Positions 23,996-33,089 of a stretch of DNA of 59,622 bases are shown here, piece by piece. Made by a program: the position numbers and the translations under genes. Location: contig JAZQKU010000060.1 in the NCBI GenBank assembly GCA_045542315.1, positions 1 through 59,622 of the forward strand, read 5' to 3'. Each line of letters opens with the position of its first letter. Position 1 is the stretch's first letter. Under the pieces are notes generated by a model, which worked only from the letters and a program-made list of their open reading frames with translations, ran no database searches and was not told the origin of the DNA. This DNA is from RGIG5299 sp045542315. GTDB taxonomy: Bacteria; Bacillota; Clostridia; Oscillospirales; RGIG5299.

Positions 23996-24006
23996 GGAAA
24001 GATAAA

Positions 24007-24909
24007 ATGACGTTTTCGGGAAGATTAAAGGAAGAGCTTTCAAAATCTCACGCGAAAACCTGCTGCAAAACGGCAGGTCTTTTCGGTATGCTTTTATTCT
24101 CCTCCGAGTTTTCCGAAAAAAAGCTTCGCACGGTAACCGCATCAAAGACGGTTGCAAAAAGAATGTGCGACGATATGAAGGTGCTTTTCGGATTTACTCC
24201 GGAGGTAAAGAGGTCGGCAAGAAAAGATAAGGATTACTATATCGTCACCGTAAGCGACGAAGCCAAGCTTTCCGCAATGATGAAGAAGTTTTACCCCGGC
24301 GACGTTAAAAAGGGCGGCATAAACTATATGCTCTTGCAAAACGAATGCGATAAGCTTGCATTTATACGCGGCGCCTTCTTAACGGGCGGCACCGTAACCG
24401 ACCCCGCAAAAAAGAACTATTATTTGGATTTCACAACCTCGAGCTTAAAGCTTTCGGAGGAGCTTGTAACGCTTCTTTCGGAATACGAGCTTTCCCCGAA
24501 GACGCTTCTTCGCCGCGGTGTGAGAGTAATATATTTCAAGGGCGGCGAAAATATCGAGGCTGTGCTTCAGACTATGGGTGCCTTCCAAAGCTATTTTGAA
24601 TTCGTTAACACCCGAATAGAAAAGGATATGCAAAACGATTTGAACCGCGTAATGAACTGCGACAGCGGCAACACCAAAAAGAGCCGCGAGGCATCTCTTA
24701 AGCAGATAGAGGCAATAAATCTTTTGAAAAAGACAGACCGCCTTTCGGGACTTCCCGACGACCTTAAAAGCCTTGCTCTTTTGCGACTTGAAAACGAGGA
24801 TTTAAGCATAACGGAGCTCGGAAAGCTTTGCGACCCGAAGCTCTCGAAAACCGCGGTATATACAAGACTTTGCCGCCTCGTTGAGATTGCCTCCAAAATA
24901 TCACAGTAA
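24007..24909 (+). CDS. whiA: DNA-binding protein WhiA
   Basis: A 300-residue WhiA: an N-terminal LAGLIDADG-endonuclease-like fold without catalytic activity and a C-terminal helix-turn-helix (about 245-295; SLAIL-type stretch DLKSLALLRLENEDLSITELGKLCDPKLSKTAVYTRLCRL). The start MTFSGRLKEELSKS and the FIRGAFLTGGTVTDPAKKNYYLDF segment (about 118-141) are characteristic. WhiA controls sporulation-linked cell division in Streptomyces and affects division and chromosome segregation in Firmicutes. It starts 11 nt after rapZ and is followed 12 nt later by dnaE. Confidence 0.93.
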   Translation: MTFSGRLKEELSKSHAKTCCKTAGLFGMLLFSSEFSEKKLRTVTASKTVAKRMCDDMKVLFGFTPEVKRSARKDKDYYIVTVSDEAKLSAMMKKFYPGDVKKGGINYMLLQNECDKLAFIRGAFLTGGTVTDPAKKNYYLDFTTSSLKLSEELVTLLSEYELSPKTLLRRGVRVIYFKGGENIEAVLQTMGAFQSYFEFVNTRIEKDMQNDLNRVMNCDSGNTKKSREASLKQIEAINLLKKTDRLSGLPDDLKSLALLRLENEDLSITELGKLCDPKLSKTAVYTRLCRLVEIASKISQ

Positions 24910-24921
24910 AGGGAAAGAAAA

Positions 24922-27900
24922 ATGAAGGATTTCGTTCATCTTCACGTTCACAGCGAATTTTCATTGCTTGACGGCGCCTGTAAAACAGACAGGCTTATTT
25001 CCCGTGTAAAGGAGCTCGGACAGAAGGCTGTGGCGGTAACCGACCACGGCGTAATGAACGGCGCCATCGAGTTTTATAATCTTGCGAAAAAAGAGGGAAT
25101 AAAGCCCATAATCGGTTGCGAGGTCTACGTTACTCGCGGAAGCAGACACGACAGAAAAATCTCCCGCACGGGCGACTATAACCATTTGATACTCCTTGCA
25201 AAAAATATGGAGGGCTATAAAAACTTGATTCGCCTCGTGTCACTCGGCTTTACCGAGGGCTACTACTATAAGCCCCGCGTCGATAACGAGTTACTTTCAA
25301 AATATTCAAACGGAATAATCTGCTCATCTGCCTGCCTTGCAGGCGCAATTCCGCAGTATCTTCTCTCAAATAACTACGAAGAAGCAAAAAAGCAGGCGGA
25401 GCTTTACGCAAATATATTCAAGGATGGCTTCTACCTCGAGCTTCAAGACCATAACTATCCCGAGCAAAAAGAGGTAAACACAGGGCTTATCCGCCTCTCG
25501 AAGGAGCTTTCGCTCCCTCTTATTGCCACCAACGACGCTCACTATATAAGCAAATCCGATGCAAGGCTTCAGAATATTCTGCTTTGCGTTCAAACCGGCA
25601 AAACGGTTGAAGAAGGCTCCGGAATGGGCTTTATGACCGACGAATTTTATTTAAAATCCACCGAGGAGATGAGCGAGCTTTTTGCCGCAACTCCGGAGGC
25701 GATAGAAAACACCGCAAAAATTGCCGACGAAATAGAGCTTGAGCTTGATTTCAAAAAGGTCTACCTTCCGAAATTCCCCCTGCCCGATGGGGTCGACAGA
25801 AACAGTCACTTCCGCGAGCTTTGCGAAAAGGGGTTAAACGAGCGCTACGGAGAGGAAGCAAAAGAGCATAAGGCGCGCCTTGATTATGAAATATCCGTAA
25901 TTGAAAAGATGGGCTACGTTGACTATTTTCTCATCGTTGCCGATTATATAAACTACGCAAAATCCAAGGGAATACCGGTAGGCCCCGGAAGAGGCTCGGC
26001 GGCGGGAAGCATAGTTTCCTACTGTATGAGGATAACCGATATCGACCCAATAAAATACAACCTCCTTTTTGAACGGTTTTTAAACCCCGAGCGCGTTTCG
26101 ATGCCCGATATTGACGTTGACTTTTGTGAAAGCCGCCGCGAGGAGGTATTGAAATACGTCGCCGAGAAATACGGTGAGGACCGCGTTGTGCAGATTGCAA
26201 CCTTCGGCACAATGAAGGCGCGAAGCGCGGTGCGCGACGTAGGCAGAGTTTTGGGAATGCCCTATCAGGACGTTGACACCGTTGCAAAAATGATACCCAA
26301 CGAGCTCGGTATGACTATTGAAAAGGCACTCAAAATGCCAAACTCCGACCTGAAAAAGGCAACGGAGGAAAGCCTTGAGGTAAACTCCCTCGTCACTGAC
26401 GCAATGGCGCTTGAGGGAATGCCCCGAAACATCTCAACCCACGCCGCAGGCGTGGTAATGGCAGATAAGCCCGTTTACGAGTACGTTCCCCTTATGCTTT
26501 CGAAGGACGCAACCGTAACCCAGTTCGCAATGGGCACCCTTGAAAAGCTCGGACTTCTTAAAATGGACTTTTTGGGTCTTCGAAACCTCACGGTAATAGA
26601 TAATGCCGTCAAGGAGATAAGAAAGACCGTTCCCGATTTCGATATAGCAAAGATACCCTTTGACGATAAGGCCACCTTTGAAATGCTTTCGCAGGGTCTT
26701 ACGAAGGGCGTCTTTCAGCTCGAGCAAGGCGGTATGACCAAAACCGTCGTAAGCTTCAAGCCCAAAACGCTTGAGGATATAATCGCGGTAATCGCGCTTT
26801 ACCGTCCCGGACCGATGGACTCTATTCCGAGATACCTTAAAAACCGTGAAAACCCCGATGAAATAGTCTATAAGCATCCGCTTTTGAAGCCGATACTCGA
26901 GGTCACCTACGGCTGCATCGTCTATCAGGAGCAGGTTATGCAGATCGTTCAGCGCCTTGCGGGCTACAGCTACGGCAGAGCCGACCTCGTGCGCCGAGCA
27001 ATGTCTAAAAAGAAGGCGGACGTAATGGTCGCCGAGCGTAAAAACTTCATTGAGGGCATAACCGATGAAAACGGCAACGTAACGGTAATGGGCACCCGCC
27101 GAAACGGCATACCCGACGACGTTGCAAACAGCATCTTCGATGAAATGGTATCGTTTGCCGAATATGCCTTCAATAAATCTCATGCCGCGGCATACGCATA
27201 TATTTCTTATCAGACGGCATATCTCAAACGCCACTTTATGAAGGAATATTACGCCGCACTTATGACGAGCGTCGTCGATAATCCCGATAAGATAATGCTT
27301 TACGCCGAGGAATGCAAGAGCTTCGGAATCGAGCTTTTGCCGCCCGACGTAAACGAATCGGAAAAGGTTTTTGCCGTTTCGGGTAAAAATATCCGCTTCG
27401 GCCTTGCCGCAATCAAAAACGTCGGTGAGGGCTTCGTTGAATCTATAATAAGAGAAAGGCGCCAAGGCGGACGTTACACGGATTTTTACGATTTTTGCCG
27501 CCGACTTTCGGGAAGCGAGATAAACAGTAAGGCGGTAGAGTGCTTAATAAGATGCGGCACCTTTGATTCGCTTCCGCAAAACCGCCGTCAGCTTATAGAA
27601 ACCTATCTGAAGATACTTTCCGATATCTCCCGCTCAGGCAGGGAAAACGCCGACGGACAGATGGACCTTTTCGGAGGCGGCGAGGGAATGACCCTTTCGG
27701 GAGTTGACTACCCCGATAAGCCCGAATACAGCCTTATCGAAAAGCTCACGATGGAAAAGGAGCTTACGGGACTTTATCTTACGGGTCACCCGATGTCCGA
27801 TTTTATCAAGGACGCTTCCAAAATAAAAACAGTCGGTATCGGCGCGGTGGTCGAGGCACTTTCGGGTGACGAGGAAGGCGGAGAGATAAGCTCCGAATTC

Positions 27901-28413
27901 AAGGACCGCGACAGAATTTCCGTTTGCGGCTTTATTACTTCTCTCAATATAAAGCTCACGAAGTCGGGCGGCAAAATGGCAATAATCCGACTTGAGGACC
28001 TTTCGGGCGGCATTGAAGCAATAATCTTCCCAAAGGTGCTTGAGAAATATTCGGGAATAATGCGCGCAGGCATTGCAATAAGAGCGCGCGGCGAGCTTTC
28101 GGTAAGAGAAAACGAGCCTCCGAAGATCATGATAAACGAGCTTGAAAGGCTTTTGAAAAACGAGGAGGTAGCCGACGAGCCTTCGTCGGAGCCCGAAAAG
28201 ACTCTTTACCTCCGTTTTACCAAAGAGGACTCTCCCGAATTCAAAATGGCATCGGAGCTTATTTGCGAGAGTAAGGGCAAAACAAGAGTCGTTGCGGTAA
28301 TAACCGAGCCCGAGCGAAAGAAGATAGCCTTCGGCGCAAGGGTGGAACCGAATGAGCTTTTGATAAGCCGTCTGAAGCAGATTTTGGGCGAATCGTCGGT
28401 AGTTTTGCAATAA
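24922..28413 (+). CDS. dnaE: DNA polymerase III subunit alpha (DnaE)
   Basis: A 1163-residue replicative polymerase of the DnaE type. The N-terminal PHP domain begins VHLHVHSEFSLLDGA (about 4-18) with AVTDHGVMNGA, and most metal-site residues look intact. The palm carries PGRGSAAGSIVSYC (about 353-366) and the catalytic aspartates PDIDVDF (about 395-401). Helix-hairpin-helix and OB-fold (SVCGFITSLNIKLTKSGGKMAIIRLED, about 1010-1036) regions follow. Firmicutes usually carry both PolC and DnaE; PolC is not in this window. It ends the tightly packed run from pyrC; an intergenic promoter then starts pfkA. Confidence 0.96.
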   Translation: MKDFVHLHVHSEFSLLDGACKTDRLISRVKELGQKAVAVTDHGVMNGAIEFYNLAKKEGIKPIIGCEVYVTRGSRHDRKISRTGDYNHLILLAKNMEGYKNLIRLVSLGFTEGYYYKPRVDNELLSKYSNGIICSSACLAGAIPQYLLSNNYEEAKKQAELYANIFKDGFYLELQDHNYPEQKEVNTGLIRLSKELSLPLIATNDAHYISKSDARLQNILLCVQTGKTVEEGSGMGFMTDEFYLKSTEEMSELFAATPEAIENTAKIADEIELELDFKKVYLPKFPLPDGVDRNSHFRELCEKGLNERYGEEAKEHKARLDYEISVIEKMGYVDYFLIVADYINYAKSKGIPVGPGRGSAAGSIVSYCMRITDIDPIKYNLLFERFLNPERVSMPDIDVDFCESRREEVLKYVAEKYGEDRVVQIATFGTMKARSAVRDVGRVLGMPYQDVDTVAKMIPNELGMTIEKALKMPNSDLKKATEESLEVNSLVTDAMALEGMPRNISTHAAGVVMADKPVYEYVPLMLSKDATVTQFAMGTLEKLGLLKMDFLGLRNLTVIDNAVKEIRKTVPDFDIAKIPFDDKATFEMLSQGLTKGVFQLEQGGMTKTVVSFKPKTLEDIIAVIALYRPGPMDSIPRYLKNRENPDEIVYKHPLLKPILEVTYGCIVYQEQVMQIVQRLAGYSYGRADLVRRAMSKKKADVMVAERKNFIEGITDENGNVTVMGTRRNGIPDDVANSIFDEMVSFAEYAFNKSHAAAYAYISYQTAYLKRHFMKEYYAALMTSVVDNPDKIMLYAEECKSFGIELLPPDVNESEKVFAVSGKNIRFGLAAIKNVGEGFVESIIRERRQGGRYTDFYDFCRRLSGSEINSKAVECLIRCGTFDSLPQNRRQLIETYLKILSDISRSGRENADGQMDLFGGGEGMTLSGVDYPDKPEYSLIEKLTMEKELTGLYLTGHPMSDFIKDASKIKTVGIGAVVEALSGDEEGGEISSEFKDRDRISVCGFITSLNIKLTKSGGKMAIIRLEDLSGGIEAIIFPKVLEKYSGIMRAGIAIRARGELSVRENEPPKIMINELERLLKNEEVADEPSSEPEKTLYLRFTKEDSPEFKMASELICESKGKTRVVAVITEPERKKIAFGARVEPNELLISRLKQILGESSVVLQ

Positions 28414-28459
28414 AATGGCAAAAAAATAAAAATGTGGCTTAATTTTCACAGAAATTTCT

Positions 28460-28488
28460 TTTACTTGTAATAAAATATGTTGTATAAT
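28460..28488 (+). promoter_or_regulatory. Promoter of pfkA
   Basis: TTTACT (28460-28465), a 17-nt spacer and TATAAT (28483-28488). A ribosome site AAGGA (28508-28512) lies 8 nt before the ATG at 28521. Confidence 0.65.
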
Positions 28489-28520
28489 TATATATAAAGC
28501 AACAACGAAGGATGATAAAT

Positions 28521-29492
28521 ATGGCAGACAAAAAAGCAATAGCAGTACTCACAAGCGGCGGTGACGCACCCGGAATGAACGTAGCGGTACGTTCTGTGGT
28601 CCGCACGGCAATCGCAAAGGGCTTTACCGTTTACGGCGTAAAAGAAGGCTACTTCGGCCTTGTAAACGATATGTTTGAAGAGCTCACCTTGCGTTCGGTT
28701 TCCGACATTATAAACAGAGGAGGAACCTTCCTTCGCTCGGCACGTTGCCTCGAATTCAAAGAGGAATGGGCAATGCAGCAGGCAATCGAAAACTGCAAAA
28801 AGAGAAATATACTCGGACTTGTGGTTATCGGAGGCGACGGCTCCTTCCGCGGCGCAAAGGATCTTTCCGAAAGAGGTCTTCCCGCTGTCGGAATTCCCGC
28901 AACAATTGATAACGATATAAGCGCAAGTGAATATTCAATAGGCTTCGATACCGCGATAGATACCGTAATGGAAATGGCAGACAGGGTAAGAGACACCTCG
29001 GATTCCCATCTCCGTTGCGCCGTGCTCGAGGTTATGGGCCGCCACGCAGGCTGGCTTGCACTTGAAAGCGGTATCGCCGTAGGTGCATCGGCGATAGTGG
29101 TAGCCGAGGTCCCCTTTGATTTTGAAAAGGATATCGTAGAACCCTTCAAGAAGCATATTGCAAACGGCAAGCAGTGCTTTATCGTAGTAGTTGCCGAGGG
29201 TGTAGGCGGAAGCACCGAGCTTGCAAAGAAGATCGAAGCAGCAACGGGCATTGAAAGCCGCGCAACCATTCTCGGCCACGTTCAGCGCGGAGGCTCTCCC
29301 ACCGCAAAGGACCGTATCATTGCAACAAAGATGGGCCACTATGCGGTAGGACTTCTCGAAAAAAGAATCGGCAAGAGAGTAGTTGTAATGCGTGAGAACA
29401 AGATCACCGACCTTGATATTTTCGAAGCATTATCAATGAAAAAGCCCTTTGATATAGAGAGCTATAACATTGCAAAAGAAGTAAATATATAA
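28521..29492 (+). CDS. pfkA: ATP-dependent 6-phosphofructokinase
   Basis: A 323-residue glycolytic enzyme converting fructose-6-phosphate to fructose-1,6-bisphosphate. Motifs: LTSGGDAPGMNVAVRSVV (about 9-26), GGDGSFRGA (about 99-107; glycine after GGD is the ATP-type signature), PATIDNDI with catalytic Asp (about 122-129), MGRHAGWLA and LGHVQRGGSPTA. An in-frame ATG lies 9 nt upstream, but AAGGA spacing favours 28521, giving the usual MADKKAIAVL start. The next gene starts 1 nt after its stop, so they form a bicistronic unit. Confidence 0.95.
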   Translation: MADKKAIAVLTSGGDAPGMNVAVRSVVRTAIAKGFTVYGVKEGYFGLVNDMFEELTLRSVSDIINRGGTFLRSARCLEFKEEWAMQQAIENCKKRNILGLVVIGGDGSFRGAKDLSERGLPAVGIPATIDNDISASEYSIGFDTAIDTVMEMADRVRDTSDSHLRCAVLEVMGRHAGWLALESGIAVGASAIVVAEVPFDFEKDIVEPFKKHIANGKQCFIVVVAEGVGGSTELAKKIEAATGIESRATILGHVQRGGSPTAKDRIIATKMGHYAVGLLEKRIGKRVVVMRENKITDLDIFEALSMKKPFDIESYNIAKEVNI

Positions 29493-29493
29493 A

Positions 29494-30174
29494 ATGAAGA
29501 AAAAGAATCTGACTTTATTTTTAATAACAATCGGATATTTTCTGCTTTCGGTGGGCGCCGTTTTTCTGGCATACTTTAACTTTCCGATAATGGAAATGTA
29601 CCGCATCGGCTACGTCGGTGTGTCGGATAGCGACGGCGTTCTTCTGCAGCTTTTGCTGATGCCTCTTTCGGCAATCCTTCTCACTCTCGCAATACGGAGC
29701 GAGAAAGCGCGCTTCAAGGTGCCCGCCGTGTTGGCAACTTTCGTGCTTGCGGTATTTCGCTTCATTTGTTATATGGGCGTTTTCAATGAAAACGAGATCG
29801 GAAAGATACTCACGGGCGGCTTCAACTCCGTAATGTACGTTATTTTCACCGCTTCGTCGGTATTTCTCGTAATAACGGCGTTTATGTCGCTTTTCGAGGG
29901 CGAAAAATTCTTGAATATCTATAAAAAGATAACCTTTATAGGCGGAATAATATTCACCGCGTTTTTTGCGCTTTGGTTTTTCCTTTCCCTCCTTTTCTGC
30001 CTCGGTGAAGCCGAGGGCGTTGAAAACCTCTGGCTGCTTGCAGTGTCCTGCTTCATCGATGGCGTTTATTTCATAATATTTGCCCTCATTTGCAAAAACA
30101 GAGCCGATATTGCGCTCGAGGAGCTAAACTACTTCAGAGAGCTTATGAAATCGTCAACACCCTTTAAAGAATAA
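29494..30174 (+). CDS. Polytopic membrane protein of unknown function, co-transcribed with pfkA
   Basis: A 226-residue protein with about six membrane segments (near 8-28, 50-66, 75-95, 105-130, 148-175, 180-203) and a short cytosolic tail. No motif or family is recognised. The ATG is one base past the pfkA stop and a terminator follows, so it is the last gene of the pfkA unit. Coding potential is good (composition like its neighbours). Function unknown. Confidence 0.75.
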   Translation: MKKKNLTLFLITIGYFLLSVGAVFLAYFNFPIMEMYRIGYVGVSDSDGVLLQLLLMPLSAILLTLAIRSEKARFKVPAVLATFVLAVFRFICYMGVFNENEIGKILTGGFNSVMYVIFTASSVFLVITAFMSLFEGEKFLNIYKKITFIGGIIFTAFFALWFFLSLLFCLGEAEGVENLWLLAVSCFIDGVYFIIFALICKNRADIALEELNYFRELMKSSTPFKE

Positions 30175-30178
30175 ACAA

Positions 30179-30205
30179 AAACTCCTTCGAAAGAAGGAGT
30201 TTTAA
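30179..30205 (+). terminator. Terminator of the pfkA unit
   Basis: AACTCCTTC/GAAGGAGTT, a 9-bp stem with a GAAA-like loop, followed by a T-rich tail. Confidence 0.8.
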
Positions 30206-30274
30206 TTTTTTTTGTAATAAAACGGCATGAATCACTCATAAACTTTTTAAAAAGAAAAGAAAGGAATTTTTCTT

Positions 30275-31456
30275 ATGAAAAGATTTATGCTGTTTGTAAC
30301 CGTATTCGTTATCCTCTTTTCCTTTGCTGCCTTTGCGGGGGGCGGCAGCTCGGAATGGGAAAACACCGAAACAGAAGATAGCGTGCCCACCGTCGGCGCT
30401 CTATCGGAGCTGTCTGCCGCCGCCGCAATACTTATCGACGCCAAAACCGGCACGGTGCTTTACGAGCAGGCTGCCGACGAGAGAAGAAGCCCCGCAAGTA
30501 TCACTAAAATAATGACTCTCATTATAATAATGGAGGAGCTTGAGAAGGGGAATCTGAAGCTTACCGACACCGTCACCGCCTCAACCGCCGCATCCCAAAT
30601 GGGCGGCTCGCAGATATACCTCCGTGAGCACGAGCAGATGACCGTCCACGAGCTTTTGAAGGCAATTACCGTGGTTTCCGCAAACGACGCGGCATTCGCA
30701 ATGGCGGAGCATATAGCGGGAAGCGAGGAGGCATTTGTATCGAGAATGAACGAAAATGCCAAAAGGCTCAAAATGGAAAACACCCATTTTGTAAACTGCA
30801 CGGGACTTGACGCCGAAGGCCACCTCACAACTGCCCGCGATATCGCAATAATGTCCTTGGAGCTGTTAAAATACGATCTCATACGCGAATATACCGCCAT
30901 ATGGACCGACAGCCTTCGCGACGGGAAATACAGCCTTGTAAACACAAACCGCCTCATTCGCTTCTACGACGGCGCCACCGGCCTCAAAACCGGCTCAACC
31001 GACCTTGCGGGAAGCTGTATTTCCGCTTCGGCAATGAGAGAGGGCACAGAGCTTATCGCGGTAATACTCGGCGCAAAATCGGGCGATGAGCGGTTCGAGG
31101 AAGCAAAGAAGCTTTTGAATTACGGCTTTGCAAACTATAAGCGCGTCACGCTGGACACCGCATCGGGCCCCTTGGAGGTCACCGTAAAAAAGGGAGTTGC
31201 AAAGCTCGTTACCGGCAAGGTAACGGGAAGCCACGAGCTTCTTTTGGAAAAAGAAAAAATACCGTTGATAAAAAGAGAAATAGTGCTTCTTGAAGCTCTT
31301 GAAGCACCCGTTTTGCAAAATCAGACTGTCGGCGAAATGGTCTTTTCGATTGACGGTGAGGTTATTGCAAAAATTCCCATAACGGCAGAAAAAGAGGTAA
31401 AAAAAGCGGGACTTTTCTTCTATTTTGCCGTCATCTGGAAGGTAATTTCAGGATAA
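30275..31456 (+). CDS. D-alanyl-D-alanine carboxypeptidase (S11, DacF/PBP5-like)
   Basis: A 393-residue exported penicillin-binding protein that trims the terminal D-Ala of peptidoglycan stem peptides. A signal peptide MKRFMLFVTVFVILFSFAAFA ends near residue 21. Catalytic motifs: SITK (SxxK; serine near residue 75), SAN (near 133) and KTG in GLKTGST (near 238). A C-terminal beta domain and a final hydrophobic/amphipathic segment (FFYFAVIWKVI) anchor it in the membrane. Ribosome site AAAGGAA. The M23 peptidase gene follows after 61 nt, so the two may share cell-wall roles. Confidence 0.93.
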   Translation: MKRFMLFVTVFVILFSFAAFAGGGSSEWENTETEDSVPTVGALSELSAAAAILIDAKTGTVLYEQAADERRSPASITKIMTLIIIMEELEKGNLKLTDTVTASTAASQMGGSQIYLREHEQMTVHELLKAITVVSANDAAFAMAEHIAGSEEAFVSRMNENAKRLKMENTHFVNCTGLDAEGHLTTARDIAIMSLELLKYDLIREYTAIWTDSLRDGKYSLVNTNRLIRFYDGATGLKTGSTDLAGSCISASAMREGTELIAVILGAKSGDERFEEAKKLLNYGFANYKRVTLDTASGPLEVTVKKGVAKLVTGKVTGSHELLLEKEKIPLIKREIVLLEALEAPVLQNQTVGEMVFSIDGEVIAKIPITAEKEVKKAGLFFYFAVIWKVISG

Positions 31457-31474
31457 ATTGCAGTAAATTGCAGT
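31455..31474 (+). repeat. Tandem 10-bp repeat AAATTGCAGT
   Basis: Two exact copies back to back, starting in the dacF-like stop codon, before the M23 gene. A related TTTCACTGT follows at 31477. Possibly a regulator site or slippage product. Confidence 0.5.
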
Positions 31475-31517
31475 AATTTCACTGTAAAATAATAAAAAAA
31501 GAAAAGGAGAAATTACC

Positions 31518-32444
31518 GTGCAATATCAACTTAACGATTATCCCAGACTTCCCGAGGACCTTGTCTGTGTGACCACTTACTTCACCGACGAGGAGGAATA
31601 CAAAAAGGAGTTCGGAACCCATCACTACGCTATGGATATGGCCTACACCAACAGATGGAAGGGCGGAGTAAAATATATTTACGCCGCGGCCGACGGCGTT
31701 ATAAAATGGCGTCAGAACGCCACTCAGACGGCGGCAAACGCCCTTCGCATAGAGCATTACGGACTTATCGACGGCAAGACCGTTCACACCCGCTACTTTC
31801 ATATGGAATCAATAGCGGAGGGAATGACCGTCGGCAAGGAGGTTAAAAAGGGGGATATCCTCGGAGTAGAGGGAAAGACCGGAAATGCAACGGGCCCGCA
31901 CCTTCACTTTGAGTTTTTAATATGTCCCACCGATTATAAATTCAAATCGGCAGACGTCCCCAAATACGCCGCCGACCCCCTTCTTTACTGCTATCTCTAT
32001 CCCGATCAGAATATAGGTCATGACCCGAAAAACGAGGTGCGAGCCCTTCCTGAAACCGAATATATGAAAACCGAGCTTCAAAAGGGCACAATATTCAGGG
32101 TTCTCCGTGACCGCTCTCTTTATTACCGAAGCGCACCCGAAATTAAAAGTGAAACACGGGTCGGATTTTTGCCCGCAGGCGATTACGAGGCGCATTACAC
32201 CGTGGAAAACGACGGTTACAGTTGGGTAAATATCACAAAGGACGGCGAAACGGTCTTTGCCGCAATCTATGATGAGCTTTCCTTTTTGGTGATCCCCGAC
32301 ACCTTCGAGGCGCTTTATAACGAAGAAAAAGCAAAAAATGCAGCTCTCACCGAGACTTTGGAAAAATCCGAATCTGAAAAGCGGCTTCTTTCGGAAAAGC
32401 TTTCCGAAATAAAAGCTGCTCTCGATTTTTTGAAGTCTGTTTAA
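31518..32444 (+). CDS. M23-family metallopeptidase with SH3-like and coiled-coil C-terminus
   Basis: A 308-residue LytM/M23-type peptidase. Zinc ligands appear in HHYAMDMAY (H...D, about 35-43) and HLHFEF (HxH, about 128-133), with GNATGPHLHFE as in the family. An SH3b-like segment follows (about 180-255), then a C-terminal coiled coil rich in E/K/L. There is no signal peptide or N-terminal membrane segment, unusual for a peptidoglycan hydrolase. It might be released by lysis, exported by another route, or act as an endolysin-like protein. It uses a GTG start with AAGGAGAAA upstream. Two 10-bp repeats lie in front. Confidence 0.85.
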   Translation: MQYQLNDYPRLPEDLVCVTTYFTDEEEYKKEFGTHHYAMDMAYTNRWKGGVKYIYAAADGVIKWRQNATQTAANALRIEHYGLIDGKTVHTRYFHMESIAEGMTVGKEVKKGDILGVEGKTGNATGPHLHFEFLICPTDYKFKSADVPKYAADPLLYCYLYPDQNIGHDPKNEVRALPETEYMKTELQKGTIFRVLRDRSLYYRSAPEIKSETRVGFLPAGDYEAHYTVENDGYSWVNITKDGETVFAAIYDELSFLVIPDTFEALYNEEKAKNAALTETLEKSESEKRLLSEKLSEIKAALDFLKSV

Positions 32445-32453
32445 ACGATATTA

Positions 32454-32482
32454 TAGACAAAGCTCCGAAAAGGTGCTATAAT
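32454..32482 (+). promoter_or_regulatory. Promoter of the YgjP-like gene
   Basis: TAGACA (32454-32459), a 17-nt spacer and TATAAT (32477-32482). It has the same TAGACA -35 as the pyr promoter. Confidence 0.72.
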
Positions 32483-32506
32483 AAATAAAAAAACGGAAAT
32501 TTCGGA

Positions 32507-33049
32507 ATGAAAAGAAAAGTGATTACAGAATACGGAGAGGTCGAATACGAGCTTATCCGTAAGAGAGTGAAAAATATAAATATCCGTATCACCCCAAAAG
32601 GAGAGGTAAAGGCGTCGGCACCTCACTTTGTGCCGCTTGGTTCGGTTGATGCACTTGTTGTAAAATGCGGCTTTAAAATCGCAAAAATAAAGGAAAAAGC
32701 AAGCTCTGCACCGATTGCGGAAATTACCGCCGAGGAAAGAGAGAGGCTTTTTAAGACGGTAACAGATCTTTCGGCAGAGCTTTTTCCTCTTTTTCCCGAG
32801 GTGAAAACTCCCTTTCCAACCGTTAAAGTGAGAAAAATGACGTCACGCTGGGGAAGCTGTAACGTCCGCACAAATACTCTGACCTTTTCCACCGAGCTTG
32901 CCGCAAAGCCGTTTGACCTGGTTTACTACGTCGTTGCTCACGAGCTTTGCCATCTCGTTGTAGGCGACCATTCAAAAAAATTCTGGGAGCGGCTTGAAAG
33001 GGTAGTACCGAATTGCAAGGCGGCAAGAAAAAGACTTAACTCAAAATAA
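32507..33049 (+). CDS. YgjP-like (DUF45) metallopeptidase domain protein
   Basis: A 180-residue cytosolic protein of the YgjP/DUF45 family, zincin-type. The C-terminal half has MTSRWGSCNVRTNTLTFSTEL (about 109-129), then the metal motif HELCHLVVGDHSKKFW (about 145-160) with HExxH variant HELCH and a third ligand histidine in GDHS. The N-terminal strand region (KVITEYGEVEYELIRKRVKNINIRI) is typical, but the protein is shorter than common members (about 230). It is sometimes called SprT-like. Role in cells is unknown. It has its own promoter and a terminator shared with the convergent cysK-like gene. Confidence 0.85.
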   Translation: MKRKVITEYGEVEYELIRKRVKNINIRITPKGEVKASAPHFVPLGSVDALVVKCGFKIAKIKEKASSAPIAEITAEERERLFKTVTDLSAELFPLFPEVKTPFPTVKVRKMTSRWGSCNVRTNTLTFSTELAAKPFDLVYYVVAHELCHLVVGDHSKKFWERLERVVPNCKAARKRLNSK

Positions 33050-33053
33050 AAAA

Positions 33054-33088
33054 CACCCTTTCGGAAAGATCCGAAAGGGTGAAAATTT
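33054..33088. terminator. Bidirectional terminator, YgjP-like / cysK-like
   Basis: CACCCTTTCGGA/TCCGAAAGGGTG, a 12-bp perfect stem with an AAGA loop between convergent genes, with a T-run on the plus side and an A-run before it. Confidence 0.87.
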
Positions 33089-33089
33089 T

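Noticed and set aside
16527..28413. Phage or genomic island in the central run
   Set aside because: All genes are core metabolism and replication genes in a conserved order with uniform composition.
26434..28539. Long minus-strand open frames (343 and 301 codons) opposite dnaE
   Set aside because: They are antisense shadows of dnaE with no motif, promoter or ribosome site.
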